Of a DNA stretch of 57,502 nucleotides, positions 51,795 to 57,502 are shown piece by piece (position 1 is the first letter of the stretch; each line of letters opens with the position of its first letter). The notes beneath the pieces are model-generated. The model saw nothing but the letters and a program-made list of their open reading frames with translations, was not told the DNA's origin and ran no database searches. The DNA comes from Actinomycetes bacterium (GTDB lineage Bacteria; Actinomycetota; Acidimicrobiia; Acidimicrobiales; JAKAVM01), in NCBI GenBank assembly GCA_021827485.1, contig JAKAVM010000072.1:1-57502 (forward strand). Reading direction: 5' to 3'. A program made the translations under genes and the position numbers.

Positions 51795-52590
51795 TAAGAG
51801 CGAACACACTTGTTGGTCAACAAGTGAAGTTGAATTTGATCCAGCACTTAGTAGTTCACATTGGGAGCCCTCAAACTTTCACCGGGTTGCCAGACGAGTT
51901 ATCCATCGCAATAATCTGCTTTTGTTGGGGTCCTTACAACACATAGATGAGGTAGATGAAGTTGAGTGCTCTAGTCGCAACGTAGCTATTGCCAAGAGAC
52001 GTTGTGGTGGTGGCTCTGTTTATTGCGATCCTGAAAGATTCCTTTGGGTAGATTTTATAATATCTAGTACTGATACTTTGTGGTCTGATGACGTAGCTAA
52101 GGCGGCGCTGTGGGTAGGTGAAGTTTGGCGCAAAGTGCTTATTCAATTCGGGCTCGATGAAGCCACAGTGTTCACTGGCAAGTCTTCACGAGATTACTTC
52201 TCTAAGAAATTGTGTTATGCCGGAATTGGGGCGGGGGAGGTAACGCTAGGAGGTCGCAAAATAGTTGGTATAAGCCAGAGGCGCACTAGAGATTTTGCTA
52301 TCTTCAGCACAGGCATGCTGATAGACTACGACAGCAAATCGCACTGCGAGATGATGAAGCTTTCGATGGAAGATCGTGAGATGGCGTTGAGCCGCCTGGC
52401 TAGGAACTCAGTTTCACTTTATGAGTTGTCTGATTGCACTGGGCAATTGAGTAAACCTGGTCCCATTCGCGATTTTTCGAGGTTACAAGATCACACTGGG
52501 CAATTGAGTAAACCTGGTCCCATTCGCGATTTTTCGAGGTTACAGGATCAGCTTTGGAAGGAATTGGTTCGGGTCCTCCATTTGACGTAA
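51772..52590 (+). CDS. Lipoate-protein ligase A-like protein
   Basis: 272 residues. Biotin/lipoate ligase fold with the AIAKRRCGGGSVYCDPERF loop (normally RRxSGGGAV; Cys replaces Ser) and VTLGGRKIVGISQRRTRD containing the conserved Lys. It is predicted to attach lipoate or a related acid to carrier proteins. The actinobacterial group next to the HNH gene is not well characterised. TTG start within the HNH gene. Near the C-terminus a 57-bp tandem duplication repeats TGQLSKPGPIRDFSRLQDH. Confidence 0.82.
   Translation: MQQPVFSSKSEHTCWSTSEVEFDPALSSSHWEPSNFHRVARRVIHRNNLLLLGSLQHIDEVDEVECSSRNVAIAKRRCGGGSVYCDPERFLWVDFIISSTDTLWSDDVAKAALWVGEVWRKVLIQFGLDEATVFTGKSSRDYFSKKLCYAGIGAGEVTLGGRKIVGISQRRTRDFAIFSTGMLIDYDSKSHCEMMKLSMEDREMALSRLARNSVSLYELSDCTGQLSKPGPIRDFSRLQDHTGQLSKPGPIRDFSRLQDQLWKELVRVLHLT
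52437..52550. repeat. 57-bp in-frame tandem duplication in the lipoate-ligase-like gene
   Basis: Two nearly identical copies, starting CACTGGGCAATTGAG at 52437 and 52494, add 19 residues about 13 codons before the stop. Confidence 0.95.
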
Positions 52591-52624
52591 ATCTTGATTT
52601 TTTGGGTTTTTTGCGCCGAAAATG

Positions 52625-52677
52625 TTGACAAGTGGGTGATTGAGGCGTATAGTGGGTTGAAATGGAGCGAAGTGGAA
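52625..52677 (+). promoter_or_regulatory. mraZ promoter with 10-bp-phased MraZ-type operator
   Basis: TTGACA (52625-52630), a 17-bp spacer and TATAGT (52648-52653). TGGGT at 52633, AGGCG at 52643, TGGGT at 52653, TGGAG at 52663 and TGGAA at 52673 recur exactly every 10 bp. MraZ is known to bind direct TGGG(A/N) repeats with this spacing upstream of its own gene, so these are probable autoregulatory sites. Confidence 0.8.
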
Positions 52678-52681
52678 CCAG

Positions 52682-53101
52682 TTGACACCGACAAGGTTTT
52701 TTGGAGGTTACGAGCACTCGATCGACGAGAAAGGGCGGATGTTTCTACCCGCCAAGTTTCGAGCTGCCTTCGACATGGGAGGGTACCTCTCAGAGCACCT
52801 CGACGGATGTCTTGCACTTTGGACTCCAGAGGAGTTCGACCACCAGTTGGAAATTCGCCAAGAGGAGTCGAGTCAAGGAACGGAATCTCGGAATCTCATG
52901 CGTTTATGGGCTCAAGCCTCGGTTCAGGTAGAGATAGATCGGCAAGGAAGAATGATGATACCACTCAAGCTGCGGGAGTTTGCCAAGCTGGAGGACCACG
53001 TTTGCATCAATGGCGCGGTGGATCGGGTCGAACTGTGGAATCCCCAGCTGTGGGAACCAATACGTCAATCAGTGGAGGAACGACTTCGAGTGGGAGATTA
53101 A
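52682..53101 (+). CDS. mraZ: Division/cell wall cluster regulator MraZ
   Basis: 139 residues with two AbrB-like (SpoVT) half-domains: FFGGYEHSIDEKGRMFLPAK and VEIDRQGRMMIPLKLREF. MraZ represses or tunes the dcw operon by binding repeats at its own promoter, and such repeats are visible here. TTG start 29 bases after the -10. Followed by rsmH after an unusually long gap. Confidence 0.95.
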   Translation: MTPTRFFGGYEHSIDEKGRMFLPAKFRAAFDMGGYLSEHLDGCLALWTPEEFDHQLEIRQEESSQGTESRNLMRLWAQASVQVEIDRQGRMMIPLKLREFAKLEDHVCINGAVDRVELWNPQLWEPIRQSVEERLRVGD

Positions 53102-53424
53102 ATCTAACCAGCTACAACCAGATTTCTCCTGCGCTAGATAGAATCAGGTCCGCTGGCGGAGTCGTGGGGGTCGGAAGACCCCAGTATCACTCGCGTTACT
53201 TGGGTCACGACGTGGCTAATGACTTTTCCTCCTCCCAAGAGGAGATGGTTGACTCAAACTATTCCGTAACTTCTTTAGAAAACCTGCGATCCTATGACGT
53301 CTCACAAGACATGTTTATTCGCAGCCCCTTGACTAGTAAGGTGGAAGACTCCTACTCCGCCCACTTCCATCAACGTCGTTTGGAAAACAGTCCTAATGGC
53401 GCGCCTCTAGTCGAGGGGCTACGA
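53102..53424 (+). other. 323-bp mraZ-rsmH interval, open in the rsmH frame
   Basis: No separate gene is apparent. The rsmH frame is open across the whole interval, with further starts at GTG 53164 and ATG 53245. CTCCTC-CCAA-GAGGAG (53229-53244) is a perfect 6-bp tetraloop hairpin ending directly before ATG 53245, which would hide that start's ribosome site. Encoded residues are Ser/Asn-rich and unlike RsmH. Confidence 0.6.
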
Positions 53425-54465
53425 ATGAGCAATGATGAAAGCTTACCTCACGCAAGCAATAAGAGAAATAATCAGACAGATCAACCAAGTTCTAGATCGG
53501 TAGATTTTGAAAAATCTTTCGATCACCAACTGGTGTTTCATACACCCGTTCTAGTCGACCGAGTAGTTGAAGTTTTTGCACACTTGAGGCAGGTAACCAT
53601 AGTTGACTGCACCCTTGGAGGTGCTGGCCATGCTAAAGCACTTCTGGAAAGCAACCCGAGTATTTTTCTGATTGGTCTCGATAAGGATTTAGACGCGATT
53701 AGAGAATCCAGTCGCGTTCTAGAGTCGTACAAGGGACGTTTTCAACTTATGAATTTCGGATTTGAATTTCTAGATCAAATTACGCTGCCAGAGCTACCAT
53801 ATCCGCTTGGTGGGTTCTTGTTCGATCTAGGAGTCAGTTCACATCAGCTTGATACTGCCAGTAGAGGCTTTTCGATCCGGTTTGATGCTCGATTGGATAT
53901 GCGGATGGACCAATCTCAAGATTTCAGCGCCTATGAAGTTGTCAATACCTATCCGTACGACAAGCTTCGCAAGTTATTTATTGACAATGGAGAGATACAG
54001 TTTGCTTCGAAATTTGCTAAGTCAATAGTTGAGGGTAGACCTATTGAAACTACCGGTGAGCTATCTGGTCTTGTAAGTAGCCTCATCCCAAAGCGCCTTC
54101 AACGAGGACGAGTTCATCCAGCCACACGAGTTTTTCAAGCAATAAGAACAGAGGTAAACCACGAGTTGGAAAATTTAGCTGGAGCGCTTGAAAGTGCTCG
54201 GCGCAATCTTTCCAGTGGTGGTAGAATAGCGGTTATCACCTATCAGTCTGGTGAAGATAGAATTGTCAAGCATTTTTGCGATGAGATCTCAAAGGGTAAG
54301 TGTAGTTGTCCAGCCGGGCTACCGTGCGTTTGTGATCCCTCGCCAATTGGTGCTTCTATCATAAGGAAGTTTATCCGGCCGATGGATAGTGAGGTCTTAG
54401 CCAATCCACGGGCAAGTGCTGCAAAGCTGCGGGCTGTTGAAATCTTTTCTAAAACTGACAATTGA
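53425..54465 (+). CDS. rsmH: 16S rRNA m4C1402 methyltransferase RsmH
   Basis: SAM-dependent methyltransferase (MraW). The core starts FHTPVLVDRVVEV, with the SAM loop DCTLGGAGHAKALL, FLFDLGVSSHQLD, RFDARLDMRMD and the C-terminal TYQSGEDRIVKHF. ATG 53425 has GAGGGG six bases upstream and gives 346 residues, near the family length of 310-330. Earlier in-frame starts would add up to about 90 residues of Ser/Asn-rich sequence. A longer frame running back through mraZ is a shadow. ftsL follows after 19 bp. Confidence 0.93.
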   Translation: MSNDESLPHASNKRNNQTDQPSSRSVDFEKSFDHQLVFHTPVLVDRVVEVFAHLRQVTIVDCTLGGAGHAKALLESNPSIFLIGLDKDLDAIRESSRVLESYKGRFQLMNFGFEFLDQITLPELPYPLGGFLFDLGVSSHQLDTASRGFSIRFDARLDMRMDQSQDFSAYEVVNTYPYDKLRKLFIDNGEIQFASKFAKSIVEGRPIETTGELSGLVSSLIPKRLQRGRVHPATRVFQAIRTEVNHELENLAGALESARRNLSSGGRIAVITYQSGEDRIVKHFCDEISKGKCSCPAGLPCVCDPSPIGASIIRKFIRPMDSEVLANPRASAAKLRAVEIFSKTDN

Positions 54466-54484
54466 TACAGGTCTAAGGATCCAA

Positions 54485-55087
54485 ATGGCGCAGAAAAATC
54501 CAGCTTTCAATAATTTGGCCCACATGGGTAGGACGCGCCCTTCTTTGCGAGTTCAAGTGCAATCTGCTCCAACGGCCAAGAGTAGAATTAAGGTCGTTTC
54601 CGGTCAGAGATCAAGATCTTTGGCAAGCCACAAACAAGATTTGAGACATTATGGGTCTTTAGAAAAACTAAGCATTAGTCGCTTTAGTATGACATGGCTA
54701 CTTCGAAGAGTGGCTGCTTGCACCCTAGTGTTTGGGCTTTTTGCGGTAGTGATTTCGCACATAGTAATTGACCAGTTGCAGTTCAGGATTGACGCTTTAC
54801 AAAGCCAATCTGCTGCAATATCTAGTAAGGTTGTCCGCTTGCGCTATAACGAAGCTCAGCTTGAGGCTCCACAGCGCATTATAGCAAGCGCGGAGAAAAT
54901 GGGAATGGTATCCCCGGCACAAGTTACCTACTTGACACCTTTATCATTTGTCCCGACATTTGCTCAGTCTCTTCCAGTAATGCCAATTCCGTTGTCACAA
55001 CTATCCATTAGCACTTCCCCTAAATCAACTAGTATTCCCACAACTTCCCCTAAGATATCCGTCGGTTACCGGGCCAAGCCCAAGTGA
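54485..55087 (+). CDS. ftsL: FtsL-like septal protein
   Basis: 200 residues. Basic cytoplasmic tail about 1-70, one membrane helix about 74-95 (VAACTLVFGLFAVVISHIVI), then a short coiled coil (DQLQFRIDALQSQSAAISSK) and a Ser/Pro/Thr tail. Sequence conservation in FtsL is low, so the call rests on size, topology and position between rsmH and ftsI. AAGGA precedes ATG 54485. The end overlaps ftsI by four bases. Confidence 0.82.
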   Translation: MAQKNPAFNNLAHMGRTRPSLRVQVQSAPTAKSRIKVVSGQRSRSLASHKQDLRHYGSLEKLSISRFSMTWLLRRVAACTLVFGLFAVVISHIVIDQLQFRIDALQSQSAAISSKVVRLRYNEAQLEAPQRIIASAEKMGMVSPAQVTYLTPLSFVPTFAQSLPVMPIPLSQLSISTSPKSTSIPTTSPKISVGYRAKPK

Positions 55088-57018
55088 GGCCTATCCGCCC
55101 GTCGGCGGGTTCAAGCGGGGATAAGTTGCGTGACTTCCCTAACGGTCGAGCAAGGACTCAGGGTCTCAACCAGCAGGTCGAGCCTAAGGCGCACCGAATT
55201 TCTATAAGCAGGGTCCTGAATACTGGTCACACCCAGAGAGTCAAGCATGGTTCTGGTTCTGGGAACAGTACTATTTCAGAATCATCTATAAAAAGGTACA
55301 GAGTTTTTCTATTGGTCCTCTTGATACTTTTTGGAACTATTGCCCTTAGACTAGTCAATCTTCAGGTAATTTCAGCAGCAAAATACTCTGCATACGATGC
55401 ATCGCAATTAGAGCATATCGTTCCAATTGTGGCATCGAGAGGCGATATTGAAGACAGGAATGGGAATATTTTAGCCGTTTCGATTCCGCAGGCTACGATA
55501 TATTCCGATCCCAAGCTAATACATGATCCCGCTAGAGTTGCTCAAGAACTTTCTCGGGTCTTACCTCTTTCAGAAAGTACGATTTACAAGGAGATAACGG
55601 TCAATTCAGAGTTTTCCTATGTAGACCGAGAGATTCCAAATTCGCTTGCTAGAAAAGTGAAGCTTATGAATATCGCCGGTATTGGTTTCTTGAGCGAACC
55701 AAAGAGATTCAATCCAAACGGGGGATTGGCGATGCCGCTTCTAGGTTCCGTGGGAGTGGATGGAAATGGGATTTCAGGCCTGGAGTATGAGTTTCAAAAA
55801 CAGCTTGCTGGCTCAAATGGGTCTATGTTTACCGATGAAGCACCAGGGGGTAGTCAAATCCCAGGGAGCACACAGATTCTCAAAGCCGCAGCTGCTGGTC
55901 AGGGGTTGGTCTTATCTCTCGATGCTTCTATTCAATATGAGGTTGAACAGGCGATAGCATCTGAGATCGTTCAGAGTAAGGCAAAGTCGGGTTTCGCTGT
56001 CGTTCTCGATTCTCATACGGGCGAGATCTTGGCAATGGCTTCCCTCCAACAAGGCCCAACTCCAACAAGTCCACCGGTTGAGGCAGGCTATAATTTGGCG
56101 ACAGATTTTACCTACGAACCTGGTTCTGTCATGAAGATCACCACTTTTTCAGGAGCGCTTACTCAAGGAATCATTACTCCTACAACGCCCTTTACTATCC
56201 CACCTCTACTTGACGTTGCAGGCACATACTTTCAGGATGCAGAGAGCCATGGCACCGAGACACTTGATGCAACTCAAATTATTGCTCAATCTTCCAATAT
56301 AGGCACTATTGAAATAGCCGAGAAGCTTGGTGGTCGAAATGTGGATAGATATATGAGGCTTTTTGGGTTTGGATCCGTAAGTGGGCTTGGCTTTCCCGGC
56401 GAAAGCAGTGGGATCCTAACTCCATTTAGCCAGTGGTCAGGTACCACCATAGGCTCAGCTCCGATTGGTCAAGCTACTGGCGTAACTGCAATCCAGCTCG
56501 CTGATGCCATGAATGTCATAGCTAATGGTGGAGTGTTTGTTCCTCCACGCATACTTGATGCAACTATAGGTGCCAACGGCAAGAAACAGTTGGTACCGTT
56601 TGCAAAATCACGTCGTATAATTTCTCCCTATGTTGATTCAGAGATGAAAGCAATGCTCGAGCAAGTAGTGGCTGTGGGAACTGGTACCCAGGCCGTGGTT
56701 CCTGGTTACCAAGTTGCAGGTAAGACGGGAACAGCTCAGATCCCAAATCCTAAGGCTGACGGATATTTACCTGGGGAGTTCATGGCAACATTCTCTGGAT
56801 TTGTACCAGCTCAAAATCCGGCGCTAACAATTGTCGTGTCGTTCCGAGAGCCACAAACTTCAGTATATGGAGGGTCCATTGCGGCCCCTGTATTTGCACA
56901 AATCGCAAGGTACTCCTTAGAGCTTCTCGGTATCCCACCAGCCCAGAATGGACAAGGTGGAACTGTCTCCAATTCATCCGTGTCGTCAAGCGCACCTAGT
57001 AATAGACCGCTTAATTGA
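55084..57018 (+). CDS. ftsI: Septal peptidoglycan transpeptidase FtsI (PBP3)
   Basis: Class B penicillin-binding protein of 644 residues. Basic N-terminal tail, membrane anchor about 74-95, pedestal/dimerisation domain about 115-270 (VASRGDIEDRNGNILAVS), then the transpeptidase domain with active-site YEPGSVMK (SxxK), QSSN (SxN) and VAGKTGTAQ (KTG). GTG start overlapping ftsL. The Ser-rich C-terminus ends 33 bp before murE. Confidence 0.96.
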   Translation: MRPIRPSAGSSGDKLRDFPNGRARTQGLNQQVEPKAHRISISRVLNTGHTQRVKHGSGSGNSTISESSIKRYRVFLLVLLILFGTIALRLVNLQVISAAKYSAYDASQLEHIVPIVASRGDIEDRNGNILAVSIPQATIYSDPKLIHDPARVAQELSRVLPLSESTIYKEITVNSEFSYVDREIPNSLARKVKLMNIAGIGFLSEPKRFNPNGGLAMPLLGSVGVDGNGISGLEYEFQKQLAGSNGSMFTDEAPGGSQIPGSTQILKAAAAGQGLVLSLDASIQYEVEQAIASEIVQSKAKSGFAVVLDSHTGEILAMASLQQGPTPTSPPVEAGYNLATDFTYEPGSVMKITTFSGALTQGIITPTTPFTIPPLLDVAGTYFQDAESHGTETLDATQIIAQSSNIGTIEIAEKLGGRNVDRYMRLFGFGSVSGLGFPGESSGILTPFSQWSGTTIGSAPIGQATGVTAIQLADAMNVIANGGVFVPPRILDATIGANGKKQLVPFAKSRRIISPYVDSEMKAMLEQVVAVGTGTQAVVPGYQVAGKTGTAQIPNPKADGYLPGEFMATFSGFVPAQNPALTIVVSFREPQTSVYGGSIAAPVFAQIARYSLELLGIPPAQNGQGGTVSNSSVSSSAPSNRPLN

Positions 57019-57051
57019 GCCAAATTGCCCCAAGTGAGAGGTAAAGTGTAG

Positions 57052-57502
57052 ATGAGCGGAAAATCTCTAGAGGAGCTAACTAGGGCAATTGAGATTCCTT
57101 GTAAAATAATCGGCAATCCTGGGGTAATGATAACTTCATTATCGTTAGATTCCAGAACAATCGAACCAGGATCTTTATTTTGTTGTATCGACGGTGCAAG
57201 GTACAAGGGCAGTGACTTTATTGACGAAGCTCTAGGCCACGGGTGTGTGGCCGTACTTACTGGCCGAGAACTGGAAATTGAAATCCCACAGGTTATTGTT
57301 GAAGCCGATTTGGTACGTCCGGTAATGGCAAGAGTTGCGTCGCATTTCTGGGACACTCCGTCCAAGAAGATCCAAATCATAGGTGTTACCGGAACTAATG
57401 GGAAAACAACTCTTACCAAGATGCTTGAATCTATCTTCTCAAAAGCCGGGGTCCAGATATCTGTTATGGGGACTCTTAGTGGACAATTTACAACAGATCG
57501 GA
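57052..57502 (+). CDS. murE: UDP-MurNAc-tripeptide ligase MurE (3' end outside window)
   Basis: 150 residues are visible. N-terminal Mur ligase domain with SLDSRTIEPGSLFCCIDGAR, then the ATP loop IIGVTGTNGKTTLTKML of the central domain, followed by VMGTLSG. Position directly after ftsI and the SLDSR motif favour MurE over MurF. It would add meso-diaminopimelate, the product of the dap genes in this window, or another diamino acid; the specificity region is beyond the edge. Confidence 0.9.
   Translation, partial: MSGKSLEELTRAIEIPCKIIGNPGVMITSLSLDSRTIEPGSLFCCIDGARYKGSDFIDEALGHGCVAVLTGRELEIEIPQVIVEADLVRPVMARVASHFWDTPSKKIQIIGVTGTNGKTTLTKMLESIFSKAGVQISVMGTLSGQFTTDR

Noticed and set aside
51369-51809. 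146-codon minus-strand frame
   Set aside because: Antisense shadow of the HNH endonuclease gene.
52594-53424. Long frame joining upstream sequence to rsmH through mraZ
   Set aside because: It overlaps all of mraZ in another frame, and RsmH similarity begins only near 53530; the ribosome site favours 53425.
56811-57419. 202-codon minus-strand frame across the ftsI-murE junction
   Set aside because: Antisense to two clear genes and without recognisable motifs.

Overview
The window looks like a chromosomal segment of a low-GC (about 46-47% by eye) member of the Actinobacteria, most likely class Acidimicrobiia. Support comes from the gene neighbourhoods (lexA / LysM division inhibitor / nrdR; HNH endonuclease / lipoate-ligase-like; DUF3040; mraZ-rsmH-ftsL-ftsI-murE), GTG/TTG-rich starts, GAAC-N4-GTTC SOS boxes and a long FtsK. 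A secreted S53 (sedolisin) protease would fit an acidophile such as Acidithrix or Ferrimicrobium; that placement is inference.

Layout: 1-433 is the right end of an IS200/IS605-type (TnpB) element inserted in an AbrB/MazE-type antitoxin gene. 405-2701 carries three PilZ (c-di-GMP receptor) genes on the minus strand. 2946-12771 is the nusA-infB-rbfA-truB-ribF-rpsO-pnp translation/RNA operon without rimP, with a terminator-like hairpin in the nusA leader. 12790-19017 holds dapB, two TetR regulators, a ferritin-like diiron protein, dapA and RNase J. 19107-27547 holds ftsK, thrB, queF, pgsA, cinA, a DedA protein and recA. 27775-31910 holds a degenerate vapBC module and a giant S53 peptidase. 32040-42483 holds miaB-miaA-dapF-hflX-dapC, a GH5 lipoprotein, dapD-dapE and a peroxiredoxin. 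42585-47864 holds lexA, a YneA/DivS-like SOS division inhibitor, nrdR, an RlpA-like protein, a PIG-L deacetylase and dinB. 48048-52590 holds DUF3040, ROK kinase, acyl-CoA dehydrogenase, a small conserved protein, HNH and a lipoate-ligase-like protein. 52682-57502 is the start of the division/cell-wall (dcw) cluster: mraZ, rsmH, ftsL, ftsI and partial murE.

How the genes work together: six genes of the succinylase lysine/diaminopimelate route (dapA, B, C, D, E, F) lie within 30 kb and feed murE and peptidoglycan synthesis at the right end. The SOS circuit is unusually readable: LexA boxes sit on recA, on lexA and exactly inside the spacer of the LysM-protein promoter. A 17-bp motif is also shared by the recA and lexA upstream regions. 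mraZ carries 10-bp-phased TGG-type repeats over its own promoter.

The most striking unexplained feature is the abundance of short direct tandem duplications (12-73 bp units, eleven seen in 57 kb). Several sit at gene ends and include the stop codon. No CRISPR array, rRNA or tRNA was seen.
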